Part shown: positions 32,884 to 42,335 of the stretch, piece by piece
Layout of the letters: the number at the start of each line of letters is the position of its first letter
Position numbering within the stretch: the stretch's first letter is position 1
From: Acidimicrobiales bacterium
Lineage (GTDB): Bacteria; Actinomycetota; Acidimicrobiia; Acidimicrobiales; Palsa-688
Reading direction: 5' to 3'
Assembly (NCBI GenBank): GCA_036378675.1
Contig: DASUWA010000043.1
Span: forward strand, 1 to 64,000
Length of the DNA stretch: 64,000 nucleotides
The notes under the pieces: model-generated
Told to the model about the DNA's origin: nothing
Seen by the model: only the letters and a program-made list of their open reading frames with translations
Databases searched by the model: none
Translations under genes and position numbers: made by a program

Positions 32884-34689
32884 TCACCGCGGCCAGCCCT
32901 CGGTTGTGACGGCGGATCGGGCTTTGGCGGCCGAGATGACCCCAGCGGCATGGATGTCCTCGCCGGTCGGGATTGTTCCACTCGTCGTGATGTCGGTGTA
33001 GCGGGTGTGGCGTCCACGGCTCACAGACGCCGCTGCGGCGACGACGCACGCTGCGATTGCGAAGCCGAACGCGGTGTGCAGGCCGTGGGCGAAAGGCGAC
33101 GAGATGAGATTGGGGAAGAACGACCTGCCCTGCAGGGCGGCCGCGTGGGAGGGCGAGACATGAGCGAGGACCGACGACCCGAGCAGGTGTTGCATCGGGT
33201 TGTAACCCAAGAACGCGGCGAACAGGGTGGCCACAGGGGGCAGGTGGGAGACGTGGCTGGCGACACCAGGACTCACACCCTGTTGGGTCAGACCGTGATA
33301 CAGGGTTGCCCGCAGCGCACCTGAAAGTCCGATGATCACCAGCGAGAAGAAGATCCCGATGGAGAGGACTTGCGCTGAGTTCTGGAACGTAGTCGCCATC
33401 CCCGCTCCAGCCCCCCGGTGCTCAGCGGGCAGGCTATTCATCACCGCCGCCCGGTTGGGGGACATGAACAGACCGTTGCTGAGACCCATCATCAACAACA
33501 GGGGGGCAAAAGCCCAATAGTCGAAGTCGATCGGCAGCCGTTCAAGCAACAGGAACGCCGCGGCGGCGCAAAGCATCCCTCCGGTCGCGAACAGCCTCGC
33601 CCCGAAACGGTCCGATAGCCACCCCGATATCGGTCCGGCGACGAGGAATCCGATGGTCAAAGGCAGCATGTAGATCCCAGCCCAAAGAGGAGTGCGCGCG
33701 AAGTCGTAGCCATGGAGGGGCAGCCAGATGCCCTGCAACCAGATGATGAGCATGAACATCAATCCGCCTCGCCCAACCGCGGACAGGAAGCTGGCGAGTG
33801 TGCCGGCTGTGAACGCCCGGATCCGGAACAAGGGGATCCTGAACATCGGGTCGGTCGTATGGGTCTCTATCAAGACGAAAGCGATCAGTAACGCCACGCC
33901 CCCGGCCAGCTCGCCGATGACGGCCGGGTTCGTCCATCCCATCGAATGACCGTGATAAGGCTCGATGCCGTATGTGATCCCGACCATCACCAGGATCAAT
34001 CCAGCCGCGAACGTTAGGTTGCCGGCCCAATCCACCCGGGCCGGATTGCCAGGCAGGACATCGTGCAACTTGGTGTATGCCCACACCGTGCAAAAGAGAC
34101 CGACTGGTACTGAGATGAGGAAGACGAGTCGCCAGTTGACGGGCGCCAGCAGACCGCCCAGGACCAAGCCGATGAAGGTGCCGCTTGTTGCAGCTACCCC
34201 ATTCAACCCCAGGGCCATGCCGCGTTGATAGGGCGGGAAGACATCCGTCAGGATTGCAGCGGAGTTGGCGAAGAGCATGGCTCCACCCACGCCTTGGAAC
34301 AGCCGCAACACGATCAGCCACATCGCCCCTGACTTGCCGCTCATCCAGTCAACTGTGAGGAGCAGCGAGAAAAAGGTGAAGACGGCAAAGCCGAGGTTGT
34401 ACATCTTCACTCTTCCGAACATGTCGCCCAGGCGACCCAAGCTGACGACGAGGACGCTGGTCACCACCAGGTACCCAAGGATCATCCAGAGTAGATAGAA
34501 GCTGTTCGAAGGAAGAAGCGGGTCCAACTTGATGCCGCGGAAGATGTCGGGCATGGCGATCAGGACGATCGATCCGTCGATCGTCACCATGAGCGTTCCC
34601 AGGGTGGTGTTGACCAGGGCTACCCACTTGTACCGGTCAGTACGACCAGCGCGAACATTTCTGGGCTCTATGAGTCGTATCGTACGCAT
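32884..34689 (-). CDS. MFS multidrug exporter, DHA2 (14-TMS) family
   Basis: 601 residues with about fourteen hydrophobic helices. Motif C-like GVAATSGTFIGLVLGGLLAPVNWRLVFLISVPVG and motif A LGRLGDMFGRVKMY are clear, as is VTIDGSIVLIAMPDI of helix 1. The C-terminal 45 residues are polar. It runs into the hydratase remnant, whose 3' part it may have replaced. No regulator is adjacent. Such transporters export hydrophobic compounds with proton antiport. Confidence 0.9.
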   Translation of the reverse strand: MRTIRLIEPRNVRAGRTDRYKWVALVNTTLGTLMVTIDGSIVLIAMPDIFRGIKLDPLLPSNSFYLLWMILGYLVVTSVLVVSLGRLGDMFGRVKMYNLGFAVFTFFSLLLTVDWMSGKSGAMWLIVLRLFQGVGGAMLFANSAAILTDVFPPYQRGMALGLNGVAATSGTFIGLVLGGLLAPVNWRLVFLISVPVGLFCTVWAYTKLHDVLPGNPARVDWAGNLTFAAGLILVMVGITYGIEPYHGHSMGWTNPAVIGELAGGVALLIAFVLIETHTTDPMFRIPLFRIRAFTAGTLASFLSAVGRGGLMFMLIIWLQGIWLPLHGYDFARTPLWAGIYMLPLTIGFLVAGPISGWLSDRFGARLFATGGMLCAAAAFLLLERLPIDFDYWAFAPLLLMMGLSNGLFMSPNRAAVMNSLPAEHRGAGAGMATTFQNSAQVLSIGIFFSLVIIGLSGALRATLYHGLTQQGVSPGVASHVSHLPPVATLFAAFLGYNPMQHLLGSSVLAHVSPSHAAALQGRSFFPNLISSPFAHGLHTAFGFAIAACVVAAAASVSRGRHTRYTDITTSGTIPTGEDIHAAGVISAAKARSAVTTEGWPR

Positions 34690-34771
34690 TGCTAACGGAT
34701 AGGGTCAATCACGTAGAGCCGAACCCAGCGACCCTTGCGCTGGCTGGCCTTCACCGCGGTACCTTCTCGGG

Positions 34772-35692
34772 GTGACGCCAGTGGAGAAGCGTGTCGTTCA
34801 CCTGCACGGGCACCGGATGGTTTATCGGATCGGCGGGGAGGATTCGACGACCAAGCGGCCCGTACTGCTGCTGATACACGGAATGGCCGGCAGCTCGGTC
34901 ACTTGGCGTGAGGTCATGCCGGCGCTGTCGCAGCGCTACACCGTAATCGCCCCCGACCTGCCCGGTCACGGAGAGTCCGACAAGCCGCGCCAGGATTACT
35001 CGTTGGGGGCTCAGGCGAACGCGCTGCGGGACCTCCTTGTCGCCATTGGAATCGACCGGGCCACGGTAATTGGCCAGTCACTTGGCGGTGGCGTCGCGAT
35101 GCAGCTGGCCTATCAACATCCCATGCATTGCGAACGCCTTGTCCTGGTCTCGAGTGGCGGACTGGGCCAGGAGGTCTCATGGATCCTGCGTGCTCTCACC
35201 TTCCCCGGTGTTGAGTACGTCACGCCGATTCTGTTCCCTTCGTTCGTGCGCGACGCGGGAAACTTGGTCAGCCGCAGTCTGCAGCGCTTCGGGCTACGGG
35301 CACCGCGGGTCGAGGAGGAGTGGCGCAGCTACGTCTCGCTCATCGATCCCGAGACCCGCGAGGCATTCCTGCGAACTCTACGCGCCGTCGTAAACGTAGG
35401 TGGCCAAACGGTCAGTGCTCACGACCGGCTCTACCTATCGTCTCTGCTGCCCACCCTCATCTTGTGGGGTGAACGCGACAGGATCATCCCTGTCGCCCAC
35501 GCGCACGAAGCCCACCGAGCGATGCCCGGGAGCCAACTAGTGATCTTCGAAGAATCCGGTCACTTCCCTCACGTCGAGGAGCCCGCTCGTTTCATTCAGA
35601 CATTGACTGAATTCATCGAGAACACCGAGGCGACGAATCTCGAGGGTTCGGCCTGGGGTGAGCTGCTGATAGCCGGACCCGAGGTCGTGTAA
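34772..35692 (+). CDS. Alpha/beta hydrolase
   Basis: 306 residues from GTG 34772. Motifs: PVLLLIHGMAGSSVTWREVMPAL (oxyanion region), DLPGHGESDKP, nucleophile GQSLGGGVAMQLA (Ser), LWGERDRIIPV (Asp) and FEESGHFPHVEEP (His). This resembles the meta-cleavage product hydrolase and lipase-like group. It faces away from the MFS gene with 82 bp between, so both promoters must be in that short interval. Confidence 0.9.
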   Translation: MTPVEKRVVHLHGHRMVYRIGGEDSTTKRPVLLLIHGMAGSSVTWREVMPALSQRYTVIAPDLPGHGESDKPRQDYSLGAQANALRDLLVAIGIDRATVIGQSLGGGVAMQLAYQHPMHCERLVLVSSGGLGQEVSWILRALTFPGVEYVTPILFPSFVRDAGNLVSRSLQRFGLRAPRVEEEWRSYVSLIDPETREAFLRTLRAVVNVGGQTVSAHDRLYLSSLLPTLILWGERDRIIPVAHAHEAHRAMPGSQLVIFEESGHFPHVEEPARFIQTLTEFIENTEATNLEGSAWGELLIAGPEVV

Positions 35693-35756
35693 AGCACCAA
35701 GTGGCCGCAGCCGTAGCCAAGAACTAGCCGAGTTGTGATGATCTTTGGAGCGGTAC

Positions 35757-36089
35757 TCAGACCTCGCCGGCTATTCGCTGCTGGTCGAGCAAGTGAATCG
35801 GCATGACCGCTGGCTCGCCTGGATCGACCCCAACCTCGGCAAGGATCGGCATCAGTTTCTGTCCGAAGGCCCCGAACGACTCCTGCGAGTCCCAGACGTC
35901 GTAAACCATCAGATCGCCGTCGTCTCCGAAGCACGAGTGATGCAGACGGCCTTGCTGGTCGGCCAGGCCCACTCCAGCGGCTTCGAGCCGCTTGTGGACT
36001 TCGCGAAACTGCTCCAGGGTCATGCCCTTCGGATGGAAGTAAACGGCTATCGGCACTTGGCGCCCCCTTGGGTCGGTCCTCGGCTTCAT
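35757..36089 (-). CDS. Small conserved protein, ABM-like dimeric barrel
   Basis: 110 residues. PIAVYFHPKGMTLEQFREVHKRLEAAGVG and LMVYDVWDSQESFGAFGQKLMPIL look like the two beta-alpha-beta halves of a ferredoxin-like dimeric barrel, as in antibiotic-biosynthesis monooxygenase-like proteins. I know of similar actinobacterial proteins but no assigned function. The start may be at the second codon region (VPIAVYF) rather than at 36089. Confidence 0.65.
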   Translation of the reverse strand: MKPRTDPRGRQVPIAVYFHPKGMTLEQFREVHKRLEAAGVGLADQQGRLHHSCFGDDGDLMVYDVWDSQESFGAFGQKLMPILAEVGVDPGEPAVMPIHLLDQQRIAGEV

Positions 36090-36215
36090 TGGCTTCGGCC
36101 GGGACCCGCCCGCGGGTCCGACCTGACTAGGGCATGATGGCTGCCGCGAGTGGGCGGGTCAAGGGCAAGTTCCGAAAGTCGAATAGAAGCGTCCGTGCGT
36201 GGGTTGCCCGCGAGT

Positions 36216-36689
36216 TCAGGCACCAAGTCGGCGGGCGCCCTCCGCTCTCGCCAGTTCCATGATGGCTGGGTCACCAGCGCGCCAGGTCACCATGAGTCGG
36301 ACGCCGGTCAGCAACCAGCGTCCGGCTACCCGCGCGAGCGTGTCCTCGTAGTACCCACCGATCGTGTACCAGGAGGCCGCGTCCGTCGGGTCGTAGACGT
36401 GATGCGCGTGAACGTACATGGTGATCGCGGCGTTGTCACCGTCGATCGTTGCGAGCGGGTTCGTCATGGAGTGCTGTGTCGCGGCGAGCCCCGTAAACAA
36501 CGGAACCACCCCGGCGACCCACTGATCCGCACTCATCCGCCGCGGCGGAAGGTCCGGGTCGTAGCTTGCGAAGTCGATCGCCACCGTGTCGGCGAACAAC
36601 GAGCGATACAACCCCCAATCCCGACGATCGACCCCAATGGCATATCGGTACAGGGTCTCAGCGACGGCGAGCTCGTTGGATACGTTCAT
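36216..36689 (-). CDS. SnoaL_4/NTF2-like protein
   Basis: 157 residues. The ring-hydroxylating-dioxygenase beta-like fold is marked by AVAETLYRYAIGVDRRDWGLYRSLFADTVAIDF at the N-terminus and by a HSMTNPLATIDGDNAAITMYVHAHH core with conserved histidines, then GGYYEDTLARVAGRWLLTGVRL. These features are typical of the branch related to aromatic-ring dioxygenase small subunits and to dehydratases. Ligand unknown. Alone between two unrelated genes. Confidence 0.85.
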   Translation of the reverse strand: MNVSNELAVAETLYRYAIGVDRRDWGLYRSLFADTVAIDFASYDPDLPPRRMSADQWVAGVVPLFTGLAATQHSMTNPLATIDGDNAAITMYVHAHHVYDPTDAASWYTIGGYYEDTLARVAGRWLLTGVRLMVTWRAGDPAIMELARAEGARRLGA

Positions 36690-36789
36690 CGAGAAAGTCT
36701 AGAGATTTGGCGTCGTCGGGATAGAGAGGATCCGCCCGAGATAGCGCCTGTCTGAGCTGACTGCCAGCTCGCTAGGCTCCGTCACCAGC

Positions 36790-37299
36790 ATGAGCATGCG
36801 AAGTGCGCCTGAACAACGGAGCGCAGTGGCCGGCCGACCGGTATTTGCAGACGTGGCCGACGCGTTGCGAGGCCTGATGCCGGCCGAACTCGGAGACGTC
36901 GGGCTTTACGAGCATCGTTATGGGATAAAGGTCTGGTTCGGCTCCCCGAAGGCGCCGCGCGAGCACTACGAGGCTCAGGTCATCGGCGCTGATCTCGCGC
37001 CCGGCGCCAAGGTGCTTGGTCTGGAGATCGGCTTTCATTGCGAATACCCCGAGCCTGCCGACAACGAGGCAGCGCTCGCCCGGCTGGTGGCCAAAGAGAA
37101 GACCTGGCGTCGCAAACTGGGACGAGAGCCTGTAGTGGGGCCGTTCCTCGGCCGAGCGAAGCACTGGCGTCGCATCTCCGAGATCTGGCCTGACCCGGAT
37201 CTCGGAGATCCGGAGCTCCCCTTTGAGCTGGCGGATCGCTTGGCGGAATATGTGACCTGCTTGGAGCCTCATCGTAGGAATCGCCCCGTCGGCACCTGA
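36790..37299 (+). CDS. Hypothetical protein
   Basis: 169 residues from ATG 36790 or 36796. Rich in charged residues, soluble; GLYEHRYGIKVWFGSPKAPREHYEAQVIG and LGLEIGFHCEYPEPADNEAAL suggest a mixed alpha/beta domain. No family recognised. It is convergent with the STAS-domain gene, 2 bp apart. Confidence 0.65.
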   Translation: MSMRSAPEQRSAVAGRPVFADVADALRGLMPAELGDVGLYEHRYGIKVWFGSPKAPREHYEAQVIGADLAPGAKVLGLEIGFHCEYPEPADNEAALARLVAKEKTWRRKLGREPVVGPFLGRAKHWRRISEIWPDPDLGDPELPFELADRLAEYVTCLEPHRRNRPVGT

Positions 37300-37301
37300 C
37301 G

Positions 37302-37622
37302 TTACGCAGCTTCTCCGGGTCGCGACGTACCGATAAATCGCAGGTCGATACCGAGCAGGTCGAGGCGGGATTGAACCGCCGCGGGCACCCTTGTGACTTG
37401 GACCTCGCCCGCGATGCTCCGGATCAGCCGGACCGAGCGCAGAAGGCGAGTTATGCCCACCGCGTCTACCGAGATCACATGTTCGAGGTCGATCTCTACG
37501 CGAACGAACGGGGTGAGCACGTTGTGCACCGCGTGCCCTAATGCACCTGCGTTGGACCAGTCGAGGTCCCCGATCGGACGAAGGGAAACCATTCCGTCGG
37601 GATGAGTCTCAGTTTTGATCAT
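37302..37622 (-). CDS. STAS-domain anti-sigma factor antagonist
   Basis: 106 residues. The STAS fold is shown by VSLRPIGDLDWSNAGALGHAVHNVL and VRVEIDLEHVISVDAVGITRLLRSVRLI. The phosphorylatable Ser/Thr normally at the DSxG position is replaced by the sequence VDAVGI, so phosphorylation control is doubtful. No kinase or sigma-B-like gene lies nearby. Confidence 0.8.
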   Translation of the reverse strand: MIKTETHPDGMVSLRPIGDLDWSNAGALGHAVHNVLTPFVRVEIDLEHVISVDAVGITRLLRSVRLIRSIAGEVQVTRVPAAVQSRLDLLGIDLRFIGTSRPGEAA

Positions 37623-37646
37623 GACGTACCTTTCGCGTTCAGGTCT

Positions 37647-39134
37647 TTAGGCAGTAACGAGTTCCGTCTGGCTGGGAAGGTCATCGCGATCGGCCCGCAG
37701 CAGAAGCAGCGACACCACCGCCGCCCCGGCCAGTAACACCCCGCTGATCGCGAAAGCGGTGGTGTAACCGTGGACCGTCGCCGCTGCGAACGCCGAATGC
37801 ACTCCGTGGTGGGATGCCAGATAGCCGGTGGTCGCCGAGGCGGCAACCGTGCTGAGCAAGGCGACCCCCAGAGAACCACCGGTCTGCTGCGTGGTGTTGA
37901 CCAGCGCACTGGCCACACCCGCGTCGCTCTCGTCGACGCCGATCAGCGCCGCGCTGCTCATCGGCACGAAAGCGGTCCCCAGGCCCAGGCTCACCATGAG
38001 CTCGGCTGGGAGGATGTGGGTCAGGTACGAGCTATCGGGATGCACCTGGGTGAAGAGCGCCAACCCAAGGGCGCCGAGGAAGAACCCGGCCGTCATCAGC
38101 GGTCGGGGCCCGACCCTGGGCAGCACCTGGCTCGACAGGGTCGCGCCCGCAACTATCCCCGCCGAGAAGGGCAGGAAGGCGAAGCCCGCTTTGAGGGCCG
38201 AGTACCCGAGGATCTGCTGGAAGTAGTAGGTGAGGAAGAGGAACATGGCGAAGAGGGCGATGCCCACCAGCAACGAGGAGATGAAGGAGCCTCCCCGGTT
38301 GCGCTCGGCCAGCACCCGCAACGGAAGGAGCGGGTTGTCGCTGCGATATTCGATCGCGCAGAACACCGCGAGCAGCACCGCCCCGATCGCCAGGAAGGTC
38401 AGGGTCTGGCCTGCTCCCCAGCCGTGGCTCTCCGCCCGGGTGAACCCGTAGACCAGAGCGAGCAGTCCGGCGGTCGAAGTCACCGCGCCAGGGACGTCGT
38501 AGCTCGAGCGCCGTTCCGTGCGGCTCTCGCCGACCAGGCGGGTCGCCGCGTACGCCGTGACCAGCGCGATCGGAACGTTGATCAGGAGCGTCCACCGCCA
38601 CGACACGTACTGCGTCAGCAACCCTCCAAGGATCAGGCCCAGCGCCGCCCCGCCACCGGAGATGCCGCCGTACACACCGAACGCCCGGGCCCGCTCGTGC
38701 TCCTCGGTGAAGGTGACGGTGATCAGCGACAGCGCGGCCGGCGCCATGACCGCGGCCATCGCACCCTGCAGCGCCCGGGCCCCGAACAGCATGGCCGAGC
38801 TTTGGGCCAGGCCGCCGAGGGCGGAGGCGCCGGCGAACCCGACGAGGCTCAGCACGAACATCCGCTTGCGCCCCAGGTAGTCGGCGATCCGGCCACCGAG
38901 CAGCAGAAGGCCGCCGAACGCGAGGGTGTAGGCGGTCAATACCCACTGCCTGTCGTTTACGGACAAATGGAGGGCTCGCTGCGCCGACGGCAAGGCGATC
39001 GTCACGACCGTCGCGTCGAGCACGACCATGAGTTGGGCGATGGCGATCACCGTCAACGCCCGGAACCGGCGGGGGTCCGGTTCGGAAATGGCCTCGCCAC
39101 CCGGCGTGAGGAGCTCAGTATCAATTACAGCCAT
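37647..39134 (-). CDS. MFS multidrug exporter, DHA2 (EmrB/QacA) family
   Basis: 495 residues from ATG 39134, preceded by GAAAGAGG; the frame is open 32 codons further up, across the operator region. Helix 1 is ALTVIAIAQLMVVLDATVVTIALP with the DHA2 motif D1, motif A is GGRIADYLGRKRMF, and motif C is GGISGGGAALGLILGGLLTQYVSWRW. It is divergent from a TetR gene with an 18-bp palindrome between them, the standard layout of a drug-inducible exporter. Confidence 0.92.
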   Translation of the reverse strand: MAVIDTELLTPGGEAISEPDPRRFRALTVIAIAQLMVVLDATVVTIALPSAQRALHLSVNDRQWVLTAYTLAFGGLLLLGGRIADYLGRKRMFVLSLVGFAGASALGGLAQSSAMLFGARALQGAMAAVMAPAALSLITVTFTEEHERARAFGVYGGISGGGAALGLILGGLLTQYVSWRWTLLINVPIALVTAYAATRLVGESRTERRSSYDVPGAVTSTAGLLALVYGFTRAESHGWGAGQTLTFLAIGAVLLAVFCAIEYRSDNPLLPLRVLAERNRGGSFISSLLVGIALFAMFLFLTYYFQQILGYSALKAGFAFLPFSAGIVAGATLSSQVLPRVGPRPLMTAGFFLGALGLALFTQVHPDSSYLTHILPAELMVSLGLGTAFVPMSSAALIGVDESDAGVASALVNTTQQTGGSLGVALLSTVAASATTGYLASHHGVHSAFAAATVHGYTTAFAISGVLLAGAAVVSLLLLRADRDDLPSQTELVTA

Positions 39135-39205
39135 GCGACTGCCTCTTTCTTTGAACCTTGGGGGGAGATATAATCGGAGCGTGCGTTCCGGTTTCCCATC
39201 ACTAT

Positions 39206-39223
39206 ACGGAACGATCGTTCCGT
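39206..39223. promoter_or_regulatory. Palindromic operator for the TetR-type regulator
   Basis: ACGGAACGATCGTTCCGT is a perfect 18-bp palindrome midway between the divergent exporter and tetR genes, 72 bp from the first start codon and 33 bp from the second. A matching half-site GCGTTCCGG lies at 39183-39191. TetR proteins bind such sites as dimers, so binding would repress both genes. No clean -35/-10 pair is visible. Confidence 0.75.
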
Positions 39224-39256
39224 TTGTCAATCGGTATTTAAGGTTGTGGTGACGTC

Positions 39257-39847
39257 ATGACCGCCGCCTGCTCGTTGCCCTTACGGGCCGATGCCCGCCG
39301 CAACCGTGAGCTGATCCTCGACGCGGCGGACAAGGCATTCGCCGAGGAGGGTCTCGGGGTTCCCGTCGACGAGATCGCCCGCCGGGCCGGTGTGGGGGCG
39401 GGGACTCTCTACCGCCACTTTCCGACCAAGGAGGCTTTGTTCCAAGCCGTGCTTGTCGCCCACCTGGATGAGATCGCCGAGCGCGCGCGGGAGCTGGCGG
39501 AGCGGGAGGACGCCGATGAGGCGCTCTTCGAATTCATGACCTGCCTGGGCGGGGAGGCTGCGTCGAAGAAGAACCTCATCGACGCGCTTGCCGGTGCAGG
39601 CGTCGATGTCCATCAGACTGCGCCGGAGTCGAAACGATCCGTGGAGGACGCGTTCAGGAAGCTGTTATCGCGCGCGCAGGCGACGGGCTCGATTCGGTCC
39701 GACGTGACCATCGATGATCTCTTCGGTTTGATCATGGGCACGTGCGCCATGGGCAACCCGGCGTCCGACGCCTCGCAGGCGCGGATGCTTGCGATCGTCT
39801 GCGCCGGTCTGAGGGCTTCGCCGGCACCCACCGGCAGCGCTACGTGA
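39257..39847 (+). CDS. TetR-family transcriptional repressor
   Basis: 196 residues from ATG 39257. The helix-turn-helix is NRELILDAADKAFAEEGLGVPVDEIARRAGVGAGTLYRHFPTKEALFQAV, with the typical GxGTLYRHFPxKEAL end. The C-terminal ligand domain is of the SbtR-like type (KRSVEDAFRKLLSRAQATGSIRSDVTIDDLFGLIMG). It should repress the divergent exporter through the palindrome at 39206 and be released by an unknown compound. Confidence 0.92.
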   Translation: MTAACSLPLRADARRNRELILDAADKAFAEEGLGVPVDEIARRAGVGAGTLYRHFPTKEALFQAVLVAHLDEIAERARELAEREDADEALFEFMTCLGGEAASKKNLIDALAGAGVDVHQTAPESKRSVEDAFRKLLSRAQATGSIRSDVTIDDLFGLIMGTCAMGNPASDASQARMLAIVCAGLRASPAPTGSAT

Positions 39848-39900
39848 ATTCACCCCTCACGTAGGTGCGATTGGCCACCTCCGGGCCGGGTGCTGGCCGG

Positions 39901-41358
39901 TCAGTGGGGGACCGGCTTCGGGGATACCGAGGGCACGGTGAAGGGAGACCCGCACGCGGCGGCGGCGCCGACTGCAGGTCCGCCGACATCGAGTGAGGTC
40001 GGGATGCGGGACTGCGGGTCGTCAAGGCGTCGGCGATTCACGTCGAGCGCTGACAGGAGGTTCTTGGCGTGAGCGTCGCGGGCGGTCAGGGGGTGGAGGC
40101 CGAACAGCGATTCGATCATTGCAAGAGACGAGGTGTGCTCGTAGGGGCCTTCGTGCACAACGCCGGGCTTGCCGAACGGCGAGACGACGATGCACGGGAC
40201 TCGGAAGCCGAGCTGACCGTAGTTGGGGTGGGTCTGGCCGAGCGTGGTCACGTTGCCGATGTGCGAGACGGTATTGGGATCGGTGTCGTCGATCACGGTG
40301 GGGGGAGGAACGTGGTCGTAGAAACCGCCCCACTCGTCGAAGGTGATGACCAGGATCGTCCGTTCGAGAAGGCCTGCGTCCGCGAGGGCGTGGTAGACGT
40401 CGGCCATGACCTTGTCACCGAGGCGAACGTCTGCCAGGGGATGGTCGTCGTCAGAGGTGCCGGCGCCCTCGTCCACAAAGGAGGGATCGACGTAGGCCAC
40501 GTTGGGGAGAGTGCCGTTGCGGACGGCGTCGAGGAAGCTTTCGCCCTCGGGAGCGATGGTGATCGGCGGCAGGGTCGTCCCATCTATCACCCCGGTGGCC
40601 GGGATCGGGGTCGCCTGCGAGTACGGACGCACGAACTGGGCGTACTTCTGGCCCCACAGAGCGAGGAAGGGGGCGTCCTGGAAGTAGTAGGCGCCGGTCG
40701 GTGGCTGGCCGGGGAGCGCTGGCCCGTGTAGAGGCGACAGCTGGTCCCAGACAGTAGGGAGGGTAGAAATGCTCGGCCCGCCGCTGTTGTGGTCACGGTC
40801 GGTGCGCGCAGCATGCTGATAGAAGCGATTCGGGTACGTCTCCGCAGCGATGGCACAGAAGTAGTGGTCCAGTACCACGTAGTTGCGGGCGAGGGCCGCA
40901 AGTACGGGGAGGTCCTTATCGATGTAGTAACCGATCGGAAAGGTATTGGCCGCAGCATGCGTGCTGCTGGAGAACGGTCCGGGCCGCTTCAAGAAGCCGT
41001 CACAACGGCCTCCGTCGAACTCGATGAGCCAACCCTCCCAGGAATGGTCGGCGTCGCTGTAGCCGCACCCCTGAAAGTCCGGCGCCAAGTGGTAGTTCGG
41101 GTACCACAGCCCATCGAGAGCCTGATAGAGCCCCGATTGGGTTCCGTTGGCGCCCGGCAGCCACCCCAGGAGGTGGTCGAAGGACCGGTTCTCCAACATG
41201 AGGATGACGACATGGTCAACGCCCAGTTCGGTCGCCGTCGGGAGGTGGGCCGAGCCGGCGATAGAGGAGCTGTCGGCCAGCGCAGGTACTGCGGCACCTA
41301 TCGCGGCCAAGCCTGCGCCCGTTCCGGCCATGCGGAGAAAAGAACGTCGAGTGAGCAT
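39901..41358 (-). CDS. Tat-exported phosphoesterase (phospholipase C/acid phosphatase family)
   Basis: 485 residues. The N-terminus MLTRRSFLRMAGTGAGLAAIGAAVPALA is a twin-arginine signal with cleavage after AxA. The alkaline-phosphatase-like fold begins HVVILMLENRSFDHLLGWLPG, the family signature with the nucleophile and metal ligands nearby, and continues with ETYPNRFYQHAA, VITFDEWGGFYDHVPPP and FGKPGVVHEGPYEHTSSLAMIE. It hydrolyses phosphate esters or phospholipids outside the membrane. It is alone in its orientation, followed by about 50 bp to the TetR gene end. Confidence 0.9.
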   Translation of the reverse strand: MLTRRSFLRMAGTGAGLAAIGAAVPALADSSSIAGSAHLPTATELGVDHVVILMLENRSFDHLLGWLPGANGTQSGLYQALDGLWYPNYHLAPDFQGCGYSDADHSWEGWLIEFDGGRCDGFLKRPGPFSSSTHAAANTFPIGYYIDKDLPVLAALARNYVVLDHYFCAIAAETYPNRFYQHAARTDRDHNSGGPSISTLPTVWDQLSPLHGPALPGQPPTGAYYFQDAPFLALWGQKYAQFVRPYSQATPIPATGVIDGTTLPPITIAPEGESFLDAVRNGTLPNVAYVDPSFVDEGAGTSDDDHPLADVRLGDKVMADVYHALADAGLLERTILVITFDEWGGFYDHVPPPTVIDDTDPNTVSHIGNVTTLGQTHPNYGQLGFRVPCIVVSPFGKPGVVHEGPYEHTSSLAMIESLFGLHPLTARDAHAKNLLSALDVNRRRLDDPQSRIPTSLDVGGPAVGAAAACGSPFTVPSVSPKPVPH

Positions 41359-41525
41359 GGCGAATCAATTCCGCTGGCCGGCTTCGCCGTCCCCCCGGGA
41401 TCCGAAGGTTTCGCCGCCGGTACACCCCTTATTAATGTCGACAGGTGAGCTCGTTAGAGCCTCAGGTCGCGACGGTGACTAGGTGGACGTAGTGTTTGTG
41501 CACCTACTGATGAAGGAGCGAGCCC

Positions 41526-41846
41526 ATGCCGAAGTACCTTCTTGAGGTCAGTTACACGCTCGACGGTGTGCGCGGAGTCGTCGCGAAGGGCGGTAGCGCT
41601 CGCAAAGCGGCGGCTCAGGCCGCGGCGAAGAGCGTGGGTGGCAAGTTGGACGTGTTCTACTTCGCGTTCGGAGGGACCGACGTGTTCACCGTCGCTGACT
41701 TACCGGACAATGAGGCGGCCGCAGCCCTGGCGCTGGCTGTCACCGCGGGCGGAGGAGCGACCGTGCGCACCGTGGTGCTCCTCACCCCCGACGAAATCGA
41801 CTCGGCGGCACAGAAGAACGTGAAGTACTCGCCCCCAGGTAACTGA
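41526..41846 (+). CDS. GYD-domain protein
   Basis: 106 residues from ATG 41526, with AAGGAG upstream. MPKYLLEVSYTLDGVRGVVAKGGSARKAAAQAA and LDVFYFAFGGTDVFTVADLPDNEAAAALALAV are the two halves of the GYD ferredoxin-like fold; the name-giving motif is FGGTDVF here. Function of the family is not known. The upstream 170 bp separates it from the divergent phosphoesterase. Confidence 0.85.
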   Translation: MPKYLLEVSYTLDGVRGVVAKGGSARKAAAQAAAKSVGGKLDVFYFAFGGTDVFTVADLPDNEAAAALALAVTAGGGATVRTVVLLTPDEIDSAAQKNVKYSPPGN

Positions 41847-41921
41847 GCGGGTCAGCCCAGGGCTCTGGGGCAACATCGTGTTGTCGAGTCCGGCCATCGC
41901 TGAACCAGCCTCCGCCGGCAG

Positions 41922-42335
41922 GTGCCGGCGGACGTAGGCTCACAGTCGGTGTACAACGCCCAGATACGGGACGATGCTCCGGAGGGGATTCACGCCGACT
42001 GGTCGGGGCGGCACGCCGCCGCCACCTATGACGCGCTTCGGTCCTACCACCGAGCGATGGGTTCTAGGTATCCTCTTGAAGACGCGGTGCGCCAGGTTGA
42101 GTGGGGAGCCTATGAGTGCACATTGCGGGGCCACCAAATGCGGCAGGTGATCGAACGGGCGCTCGACTCGGCACAAGACTGGCGCGGGGAGCCGCTCGAG
42201 ACCGTCGACGTTGGCCGCACTCGGATGGTGGGGCCTTCAGGTCTGGAACCGCCAGGTTCACGCACGCTCGGATGGCTGCACGAGCACCTGGACGAAAGCC
42301 ACGTCTACCTGCTCACAGCTGAGATCTTTGAGTGA
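41922..42335 (+). CDS. Hypothetical protein
   Basis: 137 residues from GTG 41922. YDALRSYHRAMGSRYPLEDAVRQVEWGAYECTLRGHQMRQVIERALD is a helical segment; no domain recognised. The stop overlaps the TTG start of the following reductase by 8 bp, so they are probably co-translated. Confidence 0.6.
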   Translation: MPADVGSQSVYNAQIRDDAPEGIHADWSGRHAAATYDALRSYHRAMGSRYPLEDAVRQVEWGAYECTLRGHQMRQVIERALDSAQDWRGEPLETVDVGRTRMVGPSGLEPPGSRTLGWLHEHLDESHVYLLTAEIFE

